This document shows, one piece after another, positions 8,037-16,179 of a stretch of DNA of 41,417 bases. Positions within the stretch are counted from its first letter, which is position 1. Every line of letters starts with the position of its first letter. The DNA is taken from NCBI GenBank assembly GCA_002471375.1, contig DKPV01000065.1, positions 32,310-73,726 on the forward strand, in the 5' to 3' direction. Under the pieces are notes generated by a model. The model was not told the DNA's origin. It saw nothing but the letters and a program-made list of their open reading frames with translations, and searched no databases. The position numbers and the translations under genes were made by a program. This DNA comes from Flavobacteriales bacterium UBA7325 (GTDB taxonomy: Bacteria; Bacteroidota; Bacteroidia; Flavobacteriales_D; Crocinitomicaceae).

Positions 8037-9413
8037 ATGTACAGGCTAATCATTTGCCTTCTTTTTTTTGGTAACTCGCTCGCTCAGGAGTCAAAAAACA
8101 CGCAGCTACTTGATCATTGGAAACAAGATTCTATTATTACCAATTCGAGCGGAGTTAGATACAGTGAATGTCTCGGCTTCACCGTTCAAGGAGAAGAATA
8201 TGTAGTTGCTGGATCTACCGAAGGATCACACTTTTTCAGACTTACCAATGATAATACGTTTGAAGATGCTGGGTTTATCGAAGGAAAGTACAGCAATAGC
8301 CTTGTAGTCCACAGGGATTATGCAGTTTACCAAAACCTTCTATACGCAGTCTGCGACGAAGGAGCAAGTAGTCTCCAGATCATTGACATAGGAAACCTAC
8401 CGGGATCAATTTCTGTTGTGGCAGAAAACGATAGTACATTCGGACGTGTTCACAATGTTAAGGTCGACACAATGAATGCACTGCTTTACGCTTGCAGCAT
8501 CACCGCATATTCTAATGACGTTCTTCAATCCTTAGTACCCATGCAGGTTTTTTCACTTGCAGACCCACAACATCCAACCCTCCTCTATAGCGGACCTGGG
8601 GACATCCCGGAAGTTCATGACGCCTACATAAATAAAGAAATTGTTTATTTAAACTGTGGTTTTGATGGTTTAAGAGTTTACGACTTTACTAATCCTTCTA
8701 GTCCAGTATACCTGCAGAACATGAATTTTTATCAGGACCAAGGCTATAATCACCAGGGAGCTCTATCAGAAGATGGAACTAAATATGTGTTCGCTGATGA
8801 GACGATGGGGAAAAAGATCAAAGTTTGCTCTATCTCAAACAATCTAGCAACAATCACAGGATACTTCGGAACCAATTTTGAAAACAATAGTGTACCGCAT
8901 AATATCGCAATTAAAGGTCATTTCGCCTATGTTGCTTATTACAATGAGGGCTTAAGGATTTATGACTTGAGAGCAGCCACACCTTTGGAGGTCGCTTCAT
9001 ACGACACTTACCCCAAAGAGGAAGAACTATTTAAAATGAAAGGCGCATGGGGCATATATGCAGACTTCCCTTCTGGGCGAATTGTAGTGAGTGATAGAGT
9101 TAACGGACTATTTCTGTTCGACTTTCCTGCTAAAATTATTTCTTCTATGGGAAATGGAGAATTATCAATCTACCCAAACCCGCAAATCAGCGGAAACCCA
9201 TTGACACTTAGTCTGACTGACAAAACTATCGATGCCTTTTCGTTATTCATTTATGATAGCGCTGGTAGACTCGTTTTTACAGATTCCTTTGAACAGCAAA
9301 CTTATGCTCAGGTAGAACATTTCCTGGGAGTCGGTGTATATCAAATCAGAGTTCAATACACGGACTATCTCGACGAACAGCAGGCTTTTTACGGGAAGTT
9401 TATTGTGAATTAA
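8037..9413 (+). CDS. Secreted LVIVD-repeat (choice-of-anchor B type) protein with T9SS sorting domain
   Basis: This 458-residue protein starts with a Sec signal (MYRLIICLLFFGNSLAQ). The body holds beta-propeller-like repeats with the family phrase (N/S)LQIIDIGNLP, MQVFSLADPQHP, LRVYDFTNPSSP and LRIYDLRAATP, characteristic of LVIVD repeats. From about residue 376 a T9SS type A sorting domain begins at LSIYPNPQ and contains IYDSAGRLVF and GVGVYQIRVQY. The product is therefore expected on the cell surface or released through the T9SS. Ligand and role are unknown. Its 3' end overlaps the convergent recX gene by 14 bases, so no separate terminator fits between them. Confidence 0.85.
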   Translation: MYRLIICLLFFGNSLAQESKNTQLLDHWKQDSIITNSSGVRYSECLGFTVQGEEYVVAGSTEGSHFFRLTNDNTFEDAGFIEGKYSNSLVVHRDYAVYQNLLYAVCDEGASSLQIIDIGNLPGSISVVAENDSTFGRVHNVKVDTMNALLYACSITAYSNDVLQSLVPMQVFSLADPQHPTLLYSGPGDIPEVHDAYINKEIVYLNCGFDGLRVYDFTNPSSPVYLQNMNFYQDQGYNHQGALSEDGTKYVFADETMGKKIKVCSISNNLATITGYFGTNFENNSVPHNIAIKGHFAYVAYYNEGLRIYDLRAATPLEVASYDTYPKEEELFKMKGAWGIYADFPSGRIVVSDRVNGLFLFDFPAKIISSMGNGELSIYPNPQISGNPLTLSLTDKTIDAFSLFIYDSAGRLVFTDSFEQQTYAQVEHFLGVGVYQIRVQYTDYLDEQQAFYGKFIVN

Positions 9414-9882
9414 TTACTTCTTCCACAGCTTCACGGATTAAATCCGTCTCATATCCTTTAGTAGATAGGAATCGATAGGTTTTTACTTTGCGTTTGAATT
9501 GATCCCTCTCAGAGCTTGTGGCACCCCACTTTTTGTCTGCTAAATGAAGTAAATTTGACCAATACTCATCTTGATCGATGCTCTCCAATCCTTTTTTAAT
9601 GGAGTACTCGGAGATAAATCTTCTTTTGAGTTCAATTCGGATCTTAATTCGACCCCATCTTTTAATCCGTGTCTTCCCGGAAACGAAAGCTTCTGCATAT
9701 CGTTCTTCACTTAGAAAATTATTGGAAATAAGATCAGATATAAGAATATCCTGATCTTCGAGATCAATCCCCCAGGATTGCATTTTCTTCTTTAACTCAA
9801 AGGTGCACCGTTCTTGATATGCGCAGAGAGCTTCGAGCCGAGATTTGGCTTCAAGAAGAGAGTATTTACGCTCTGACTTCAT
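9400..9882 (-). CDS. recX: Regulatory protein RecX
   Basis: RecX binds RecA filaments and limits RecA activity. The 160-residue product is made of helical repeats typical of RecX: ALCAYQERCTFELKKKMQSWGI, LISDLISNNFLSEERYAEAFV and RIKRWGRIKIRIELKRRFIS, the last matching the conserved KxxxWGxxxIxxxLKxxxI pattern. It starts one base after the rng stop codon (TGA-C-ATG), so it is coupled to RNase G rather than to recA, which is not in this window. The 3' end overlaps the convergent LVIVD gene. Confidence 0.9.
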   Translation of the reverse strand: MKSERKYSLLEAKSRLEALCAYQERCTFELKKKMQSWGIDLEDQDILISDLISNNFLSEERYAEAFVSGKTRIKRWGRIKIRIELKRRFISEYSIKKGLESIDQDEYWSNLLHLADKKWGATSSERDQFKRKVKTYRFLSTKGYETDLIREAVEEVINSQ

Positions 9883-9883
9883 G

Positions 9884-11434
9884 TCAGAGCGTAATCTCTT
9901 CGTTCTTTTTATTCTTGAATGAATACTCTAAGAAATGATTCTCAGAATTACCACGCACAGAAATCCATGTTTTGTACTTAAAGAACCACTTAATACGTCG
10001 AGAAATTATTCCCTTGGTAAAGAATGCCTCTAGGTAAGGATGAACCTCTAGCGTAACACCACGTTCCTTATTTGTACCGACTAGATAATCAATGTTATTT
10101 TCGATCTCTTCAGCATACAATATCGTTGCATGAACCTCACCTGTACCTTTACATGTAGGACACGTTTCAGAGGTATTAATATCTGTTTCAGGTCTAACAC
10201 GTTGACGAGTAATCTCTACAACTCCAAATTTCGACGGTGGTATAATATTGTGCTTAGCGCGGTCCTTACTCATCGCTGACTTAAGGACATTAAACAACTC
10301 TTTGTTATTCGCGCGCTCATGCATATCGATGAAATCAATACACACAATACCTCCCATATCACGAAGTTGAAGGACACGAGCAATTTCTTGAGCTGCTTCA
10401 ATATTCGTTGACAATGCATTACTTTCCTGCCCATCAGCTCCCTTTCGGTTACCACTATTGACATCTATAACATGCATCGCCTCGGTATGCTCAATGATGA
10501 GATAGCCTCCACTCTGAAGTGGTACTTTCTTCCCGAATAATGCTTTGATTTGGCGTGTTACACCGAATCGCTCGAAAATTGCAACTTTTCCGCTATACCC
10601 CTTGATTATTTTCTCCCGTCCAGGAGCAATATTCGAGACATATTCCTTTATGGAAGTCTCCATAGTAGGATCATTCACATGAATCGCTTTAAAGTCTGCA
10701 TTCAATAAATCTCGAAGAATTGATGATGTTTTATCAATCTCACCCAATACTCGAGTCGGTGGCTTAGCACCTCTAAGATTTTCATGCATCTTCTTCCACT
10801 TGTCAACAAGGTTGTGTAAATCTTGGTCGATAGCTTCGACCTTCTTACCCTTTGCGACTGTGCGAATGATGACTCCGAAGTTTTTCGGACGTATTCCATT
10901 GACAACATCTTTCAAACGTTTCCGTTCTGCGCTGTCTTTAATTTTTTGAGAGATTGATACCTTATTTGAAAAGGGCACCAGAACTAAAAATCTTCCCGCT
11001 AAGGTTATCTCTGAACAGAGACGAGGTCCTTTGGCTGAAATCGGTTCTTTGGCAACTTGCACCAATATCGGTGCCGAAGAAGAGATTGTTTCCTTGATTT
11101 TTCCATCCTTAGGAATATCTTTCTCCGCTTTGAAATAAAGTAAATCTGCTACGCTTTGCTTGTTCCGCAATGTATCGCGGCTAAACTTATTAAGTGAATT
11201 GAACTGTGGGCCGAGATCAAGATAATGCAAAAAAGCATCCTTCTCATACCCTACATCAACAAAAGCAGCATTTAAACTAGGTACTACTTTACGAACTCTT
11301 CCGAGATAAATATCGCCAACGACGAACTCGGTTTTACCTCCTTGTTCTTCATGTAACTCAATAAGCTTACCGTCTTTGAGCAGAGCAAGCCAGGTACCAG
11401 ATGATCTGGTATCGACTACTAATTCTAAACCCAC
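9884..11434 (-). CDS. rng: Ribonuclease E/G family endoribonuclease (RNase G)
   Basis: RNase G processes rRNA and decays mRNA in the cytoplasm. The 516-residue length fits RNase G rather than the long RNase E. An S1 RNA-binding domain covers about residues 37-125 (GDIYLGRVRKVVPSLNAAFVDVG), with an insert between its strands common in Bacteroidota. The catalytic DNase I-like part shows MHVIDVNSGNRKG and GIVCIDFIDM, which carry the Mg-binding aspartates, and the zinc-link motif TCPTCKGTG. Downstream on the same strand recX follows with a one-base gap. Upstream lie the COX24-like gene and HU; I recall this order from other Flavobacteriia. Confidence 0.95.
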   Translation of the reverse strand: MGLELVVDTRSSGTWLALLKDGKLIELHEEQGGKTEFVVGDIYLGRVRKVVPSLNAAFVDVGYEKDAFLHYLDLGPQFNSLNKFSRDTLRNKQSVADLLYFKAEKDIPKDGKIKETISSSAPILVQVAKEPISAKGPRLCSEITLAGRFLVLVPFSNKVSISQKIKDSAERKRLKDVVNGIRPKNFGVIIRTVAKGKKVEAIDQDLHNLVDKWKKMHENLRGAKPPTRVLGEIDKTSSILRDLLNADFKAIHVNDPTMETSIKEYVSNIAPGREKIIKGYSGKVAIFERFGVTRQIKALFGKKVPLQSGGYLIIEHTEAMHVIDVNSGNRKGADGQESNALSTNIEAAQEIARVLQLRDMGGIVCIDFIDMHERANNKELFNVLKSAMSKDRAKHNIIPPSKFGVVEITRQRVRPETDINTSETCPTCKGTGEVHATILYAEEIENNIDYLVGTNKERGVTLEVHPYLEAFFTKGIISRRIKWFFKYKTWISVRGNSENHFLEYSFKNKKNEEITL

Positions 11435-11469
11435 GAAAGCTTAAATTATATGAATAAATAAACAGAAAA

Positions 11470-11495
11470 CTTAGTGATAATATAGTACCACTAAG
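11470..11495 (-). terminator. Stem-loop between the COX24-like gene and rng
   Basis: CTTAGTG (11470-11476) and CACTAAG (11489-11495) form a perfect 7-bp stem with a 12-base loop. On the minus strand the stem is followed by TTTTCTGTTT, so it may act as a weak terminator or attenuator between the small gene and rng. Confidence 0.4.
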
Positions 11496-11519
11496 CTCCC
11501 GTAATGACTAAAAGAAGAG

Positions 11520-11612
11520 TTACTTCTTCTTCTTATGACGATTTTTTCTAAGACGTTTTTTACGTTTATGCGTAGACATCTTATGTCTCTTTCTTTTTTT
11601 ACCGCTTGGCAT
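11520..11612 (-). CDS. 30-residue basic protein, AURKAIP1/COX24 (mS38-like) family
   Basis: The product is MPSGKKRKRHKMSTHKRKKR followed by ten more residues (LRKNRHKKKK): 18 of 30 residues are Lys or Arg. It matches the short Bacteroidota proteins annotated as AURKAIP1/COX24-domain proteins, related to a mitochondrial small-subunit ribosomal protein, so it is probably a ribosome-associated peptide (family knowledge plus inference). It is too short for ordinary gene-finding cut-offs. It lies between HU and rng, in the same orientation, after the HU terminator. The ATG at 11612 is the only start, and the stop is TAA at 11520-11522. Confidence 0.85.
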   Translation of the reverse strand: MPSGKKRKRHKMSTHKRKKRLRKNRHKKKK

Positions 11613-11670
11613 AATCTATATATTTTTCTGTTTAACTTCTTATCTCAAAAGTCTTTCTCACATTTAAGTG

Positions 11671-11700
11671 AAAAAAAACACCCCCGAACTATCAGGAGTG
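11671..11700 (-). terminator. Intrinsic terminator of the HU gene
   Basis: On the minus strand CACTCCTG pairs with CGGGGGTG (eight pairs, two of them G-U) around the loop ATAGTT and is followed by eight T. It lies 51 bases after the HU stop. Confidence 0.8.
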
Positions 11701-11750
11701 CAAAAATAATAAAATCAATTGGAATCTGCGAATTCCGATCAACTTATCTA

Positions 11751-12041
11751 TTACTTTACAATTACTTTAGTTTTAACCTCCTCAACAAACGTCTTTGCAG
11801 GTTTAAAAGCAGGTACGTTGTGCGCTGGAATAATAATCGCTGTATTCTTAGAGATGTTTCTCCCTGTTTTCTCAGCTCTTTCCTTAACAATAAAGCTTCC
11901 AAAACCTCTTAGGTAAACGTTTTGACCTTGTGATAGAGACGTCTTCACTGAAGCCATAAATGCCTCAACAGCTTTTAATGCTTCTACTCTCTCTAAACCT
12001 GTCTCATCTGCAATATCTGCTACTATATCTGCTTTTGTCAT
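11751..12041 (-). CDS. HU family DNA-binding protein
   Basis: HU is a small nucleoid protein that bends DNA as a dimer. The 96-residue product has the family pattern: MTKADIVADIADETGLERVEA, the conserved GFGSFIVKERAEKTGRN turn, and the DNA-binding arm containing IPAHNVPAFKPAKTF. The arm's usual IPA..VP.FK.GK phrase is kept with Ala replacing the Gly. A -7 promoter element lies 38 bases upstream and an intrinsic terminator downstream, so it is probably transcribed alone. It is divergent from mutY. Confidence 0.95.
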   Translation of the reverse strand: MTKADIVADIADETGLERVEALKAVEAFMASVKTSLSQGQNVYLRGFGSFIVKERAEKTGRNISKNTAIIIPAHNVPAFKPAKTFVEEVKTKVIVK

Positions 12042-12079
12042 ATCCTTGATTTAAAATAGTTTAATCGAATTATTTGCGA

Positions 12080-12087
12080 CAAAAATA
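12080..12087 (-). promoter_or_regulatory. -7 promoter element for the HU gene
   Basis: The minus strand reads TATTTTTG, matching TAnnTTTG, 38 bases before the HU start. I find no clear -33 TTG at the usual distance. Confidence 0.4.
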
Positions 12088-12145
12088 CTACACTGATTTG
12101 TTAATATGTTTAGTTTTACCTCACTAAATTTCGTTTTTTCCCCTA

Positions 12146-13162
12146 ATGAAGGATTTTCACCTATTAATCGCCGAATGGTATAGACAAAACAAGAGAGAGC
12201 TTCCATGGAGGTCAACAAAAAATGCATATTTCATCTGGCTATCCGAGATAATATTACAGCAGACCAGAATCGAACAAGGCAAGAGCTATTATGAAAAATT
12301 TGTAAGAAACTACCCAAACATTCAAGCACTTGCGAATGCAGATGAAATTGATATTCTCAATGACTGGCAAGGACTAGGCTACTATAGTCGAGCGCGCAAT
12401 CTACACTTTTCCGCTAAACAGGTAGTAAATGAGTTTGACGGGGTATTCCCATCAACTTATGATGACATCATCAAACTTAAAGGTGTTGGTAAATACACCG
12501 CAGCAGCAATTGCATCATTTGCATTCAACGAGCAACGAGCCGTTGTAGACGGAAATGTGTTCAGATTCCTTAGTAGACTTTTTGACGTACACACGCCAAT
12601 TGATTCAACTCAAGGACAAAAGGAATTTCAAGCTCTTGCAGATGAACTCATATTAAATTCTGACCCTGCAACTCACAATCAGGGTATCATGGAAATCGGG
12701 TCATTAATCTGTTCACCACAACCAAAATGTAGCAAATGCCCAATGATGGAACATTGCACAGCCTTTATACGGGGGACGATAGTTGCATTACCTGTAAAGT
12801 CAAAAAAAACTAAGGTTCGAAAGCGCTATTTTCATTTCCTCGTCTATTCAGAAAACAATCACTTGATCTTAGAAAAAAGATCTACAAAGGACATTTGGCA
12901 AAACTTGTATCAATTTCCACTTGTAGAGCTTGAAAATGATAAAGCTGATCTTCCTGAAGTATTCAAAAGTCAAACATTCGAATCAGAAACCTTCAAACAT
13001 ATTCTAAGTCATCAACATATCTTCGCAGTCTTTCATCATTTCGATTCTATACCGGACGACCTAAACCGTGATTGGATTGAAGTAAAAGGGAATGAAATTC
13101 AAGATTACCCGCTACCAAGATTAATTGATCGCTATCTGGAAAATACTTCTACTCAGTGGTGA
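12146..13162 (+). CDS. mutY: A/G-specific adenine glycosylase MutY
   Basis: MutY removes adenine mispaired with 8-oxoguanine. The 338-residue protein has the helix-hairpin-helix LKGVGKYTAAAIASFAF, the catalytic Glu in SEIILQQTRIEQGKSYY, and the catalytic Asp in VVDGNVFRFLSR. A C-terminal NUDIX-like domain (from about residue 220, RYFHFLVYSENNHLILEKR) for 8-oxoG recognition is present. The iron-sulphur loop reads C-SPQPK-C-SK-C-PMMEH-C: all four Cys are kept, but the first spacing is five residues rather than the usual six. It is the first gene of the mutY-ssb-gldE-gldD-folK run; ssb follows after 40 bases. Confidence 0.95.
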   Translation: MKDFHLLIAEWYRQNKRELPWRSTKNAYFIWLSEIILQQTRIEQGKSYYEKFVRNYPNIQALANADEIDILNDWQGLGYYSRARNLHFSAKQVVNEFDGVFPSTYDDIIKLKGVGKYTAAAIASFAFNEQRAVVDGNVFRFLSRLFDVHTPIDSTQGQKEFQALADELILNSDPATHNQGIMEIGSLICSPQPKCSKCPMMEHCTAFIRGTIVALPVKSKKTKVRKRYFHFLVYSENNHLILEKRSTKDIWQNLYQFPLVELENDKADLPEVFKSQTFESETFKHILSHQHIFAVFHHFDSIPDDLNRDWIEVKGNEIQDYPLPRLIDRYLENTSTQW

Positions 13163-13202
13163 TTTTTTCTTACCTTTAATTTCAATAAATGGAAAAATAA
13201 CT

Positions 13203-13649
13203 ATGGCAGGCAGTGTAAACAAAGTCATCCTAATAGGTAATCTTGGAAAAGATCCGGAAGTACGACACCTTGAAAATGGAGCAGTTGTTGCAAATTTCTC
13301 TATTGCAACTTCTGAAACCTATAAGGATCGTCAAACTGGCGAACGTCGTGAAAATACTGACTGGCATGACATCGTTGTATGGCGAGGTCTTGCGGAAGTA
13401 GTTGAAAAGTATCTTCGCAAAGGGCACAAAGTTTATATCGAAGGTAAGCTCAAAAAACGCCAGTGGCAGGACAAAGAGGGTAATACTCGGTACACGACCG
13501 AGGTTGTTGCTGATGAAATGACCATGTTGTCGAGTCCGAATAATACTGAGCAAAAATCGAACGCTCCATACTCAACTAATGATACTCCTCCGCCGCCATC
13601 GAAGGTAGACGACATCATAAAGAGTGATAAGGATGACCTTCCGTTTTAA
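13203..13649 (+). CDS. ssb: Single-stranded DNA-binding protein
   Basis: This 148-residue SSB coats single-stranded DNA in replication and repair. The OB fold is clear: VNKVILIGNLGKDPEVRHLENG, a segment with NTDWHDIVVWRGLAEVVEKYLRKGHKVYIEGKL, and RYTTEVVADEMTML. A Pro/Ser/Asn-rich linker follows, and the tail DKDDLPF is the protein-docking tip. The frame is open upstream to 13125 inside mutY, but homology starts at MAGSVNKV, so ATG 13203 is chosen. An imperfect -7 element (TACCTTTA near 13171) overlaps the mutY end and might give separate expression. Confidence 0.97.
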   Translation: MAGSVNKVILIGNLGKDPEVRHLENGAVVANFSIATSETYKDRQTGERRENTDWHDIVVWRGLAEVVEKYLRKGHKVYIEGKLKKRQWQDKEGNTRYTTEVVADEMTMLSSPNNTEQKSNAPYSTNDTPPPPSKVDDIIKSDKDDLPF

Positions 13650-13658
13650 TTTTTATTC

Positions 13659-15011
13659 ATGTTGCTAACTGACCCCCCAAGTATCGGGCCCCATACTCTA
13701 GAATTAAAAATAGAGATTGGGGCACAACTAGCGGGATTTGAAACCTTAGGTATCATTATCTCCTTATCCGTCTTAGCGGCCCTACTTCTTGGATCAGCAT
13801 TAATCTCAGGCTCTGAAGCTGCGTTTTTCTCATTAAGCCCAGCTGACAAAGAAGACCTGAAAGAAGATGATAGTAAAAAAGCCAAACATGTTCAGAATTT
13901 ACTCAAAAAACCGAAAGAACTTCTAGCAACAATATTGATTGCGAACAACTTCCTTAATGTTGGAATTGTTATTTTATCAAGTGCAACATTAGCCAGGATC
14001 TATCCAGCGACAGCTGCAAATAACACTTTGCACTTTATTTTCGAAGTGGTCGTAATCACATTAGTCTTACTATTACTCGGCGAAGTCATCCCAAAAATAT
14101 ATGCAACAAAAAACGCTCTGCAATTCTCTAAACTCATGGGGCGTCCATTGCACTTTCTAAATCGCACTCCGCCTATATCATGGGTGAGAGCTGGATTAGT
14201 CTTGGGAACCTCAATCATACAGCGCAAAGCAGGAAAAGGGAAAGTAAGCATCTCAAGTGACGAACTCGAGCAAGCATTAGCTCTAACAAAGAATGATGGA
14301 GAAACTGATGATGATGACACACGTATCCTTAAGGGAATTGTAAAGTTTGGAACAACTGATGTTCGCCAAATCATGAAATCAAGAATGGATGTCCATGCAT
14401 TGGAGATATCATGTCCATACACAGAAGTGATGTCAACGATTTTAGAGTGCGGTCATTCACGCATCCCTGTATATCGCGAGTCATTTGACAATGTCGAAGG
14501 GGTTCTCTTTATAAAAGACCTTCTTCCTGTTATCAATGAAGAGAATCTTGACTGGAAAGAATTAATTCGAAAGCCATTGTTCGTGCCAGAAAACAAGAAA
14601 ATAGATGACCTTTTAAAGGAATTCCAAGAGAAAAGAGTTCATCTTGCAATGGTTGTCGATGAATATGGCGGTACAAGTGGAATTGTGACGCTCGAAGATA
14701 TACTGGAAGAGATTGTTGGTGACATTACCGATGAGTTCGATGATGATGACATTGTTTACACGAAGATTGACGATTCGACATATTTATTTGAAGGAAAAAC
14801 CGCATTAGTGGATTTCTATAAGGTCATGACTCTGAATGATGAAGAAACGGAACTGTATGAATCTGCAGCTGATACCTTAGGCGGCTTTATCACGGAGAAT
14901 GCGGGACGAATTTTAGAAAAAGGAGAAGACATATCGGTAGGACCGATAAAACTAATCATTGAGGCAAGCGATAATAAGCGTGTGAAAATGATCAAAGCAA
15001 TTAGAGTTTAG
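13659..15011 (+). CDS. gldE: Gliding motility-associated protein GldE (CNNM/CBS, CorC-HlyC type)
   Basis: The 450-residue membrane protein has hydrophobic segments in its first 180 residues (CNNM/DUF21 domain, with SLSVLAALLLGSALISGSEAAFFSL and LLLGEVIPKIYATKNAL), then a CBS pair (HSRIPVYRESFDNVEGVLFIKDLLP; HLAMVVDEYGGTSGIVTLEDILEEIVGDI) and a C-terminal CorC_HlyC domain. This architecture is shared with transporter-associated hemolysin-like proteins. The GldE assignment rests on context: ssb lies 9 bases upstream and gldD abuts downstream (TAG followed at once by ATG), the order known from Flavobacterium. GldE is reported to assist GldD in gliding and T9SS function. Confidence 0.9.
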   Translation: MLLTDPPSIGPHTLELKIEIGAQLAGFETLGIIISLSVLAALLLGSALISGSEAAFFSLSPADKEDLKEDDSKKAKHVQNLLKKPKELLATILIANNFLNVGIVILSSATLARIYPATAANNTLHFIFEVVVITLVLLLLGEVIPKIYATKNALQFSKLMGRPLHFLNRTPPISWVRAGLVLGTSIIQRKAGKGKVSISSDELEQALALTKNDGETDDDDTRILKGIVKFGTTDVRQIMKSRMDVHALEISCPYTEVMSTILECGHSRIPVYRESFDNVEGVLFIKDLLPVINEENLDWKELIRKPLFVPENKKIDDLLKEFQEKRVHLAMVVDEYGGTSGIVTLEDILEEIVGDITDEFDDDDIVYTKIDDSTYLFEGKTALVDFYKVMTLNDEETELYESAADTLGGFITENAGRILEKGEDISVGPIKLIIEASDNKRVKMIKAIRV

Positions 15012-15593
15012 ATGGGGAAATTAAAAACATTTTTGACGATTAGCATACTTACAATAGCTACCAGCAGCTGCGAGGAAGAATCCTATATCCCGAAGCCTCC
15101 TACATATTTGCGACTTGAACTTCCCGATCACACCTATAAGACGCACACTGATGATTGCGCATACACATTTGATATCGCTGATCTATACGAGGTTAATGCA
15201 GCACCAGTTGATCAGAATGGAAATGCCTGCCACAAACGCATCGATTTAGGACCATTGAATGGAACAGCATACTTGCGCTACTGGAAGATTTCTGAACCAC
15301 TTGCATATTATATCAACAATGCCAATGACGAGATTGATCGTCATAAACTGAAAGCTACGAATATAGTTGACAAGCAAATCATTCGAGCAGATGACAAAGT
15401 CTACGGAACCTTTTTTGAACTTCAAGGGAATGTAGCCACACCTTATCAATTTTACTTAACAGATAGTACTGACAACTTCGTTTACTGTGAGGTTTTATTC
15501 AATTCAACTCCAAATTATGACTCTCTAATACCTACTCTTGATTATTTAGAGAGAGATCTAATGCAACTAGTGGAGACACTCAAATGGAAATAA
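15012..15593 (+). CDS. gldD: Gliding motility lipoprotein GldD
   Basis: A 193-residue lipoprotein with signal MGKLKTFLTISILTIATSSC (lipobox Cys at residue 20). After it, PKPPTYLRLELPDHTYKTH is typical of GldD, as is the YLRYWKISEPLAYYINNAN region and the VATPYQFYLTDSTDNFVYCEVLF segment. GldD is a membrane-associated lipoprotein needed for gliding and T9SS secretion in Flavobacterium. The gene begins directly after the gldE stop and overlaps folK by 10 bases, which indicates a tightly coupled operon. Confidence 0.92.
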   Translation: MGKLKTFLTISILTIATSSCEEESYIPKPPTYLRLELPDHTYKTHTDDCAYTFDIADLYEVNAAPVDQNGNACHKRIDLGPLNGTAYLRYWKISEPLAYYINNANDEIDRHKLKATNIVDKQIIRADDKVYGTFFELQGNVATPYQFYLTDSTDNFVYCEVLFNSTPNYDSLIPTLDYLERDLMQLVETLKWK

Positions 15594-16090
15594 GCCATTC
15601 AGTAATTATTAGTCTTGGAAGCAATCTAGGCGATCGGATTAATTTCCTTAGGCAAGCTATCGAATTAATGCAAGCCAACATGGGCTCTATCGGTCTTATG
15701 TCAGCCCTTTATGAAACTCCTCCATGGGGATTCGAGACAGACAATTCATTTCTGAATATGTGTCTCGAATTAAACACTAAACTAAAACCACTAGAATTAT
15801 TGGACGGTTTAAAATCCATTGAATCTGAATTAGGGAGAGAAAAATCAGTAGGCACAACTTATTCCTCAAGAATAATCGATCTAGATATAATACTCTATAA
15901 CCAAGTGATTTTTTCATGCGAGACGTTGATTGTTCCACATCCGAGATATACCGGTAGACGCTTTGTATTACGACCATTAAACGATATAGCACCTAATCGC
16001 ATTGACCCGATCACTCACCTTTCAATCTCACAACTATTAGCAAATTGTAATGATCGTTCTGAAATCCAGCACTATTCAAAAGGATTCTAA
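15584..16090 (+). CDS. folK: 2-amino-4-hydroxy-6-hydroxymethyldihydropteridine diphosphokinase (HPPK)
   Basis: HPPK transfers pyrophosphate from ATP to 6-hydroxymethyl-dihydropterin in folate synthesis. The 168-residue protein shows the signature ISLGSNLGDRINFLRQAI, ALYETPPWGF, the Mg-binding pair in SRIIDLDIILYN and the closing PHPRYTGRRFVLRPLNDIAP. Length matches the family. It is the last gene of the mutY-ssb-gldE-gldD-folK run and overlaps the gldD end by 10 bases, reading in another frame. Confidence 0.95.
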   Translation: MEISHSVIISLGSNLGDRINFLRQAIELMQANMGSIGLMSALYETPPWGFETDNSFLNMCLELNTKLKPLELLDGLKSIESELGREKSVGTTYSSRIIDLDIILYNQVIFSCETLIVPHPRYTGRRFVLRPLNDIAPNRIDPITHLSISQLLANCNDRSEIQHYSKGF

Positions 16091-16179
16091 ACTTATTCTA
16101 TTTACATTTTCTTCTTTCTGAACCGAAAATATTATGTATAATTGCAGTTGAAATTTGATTAGAATTAATTACACGAAAA

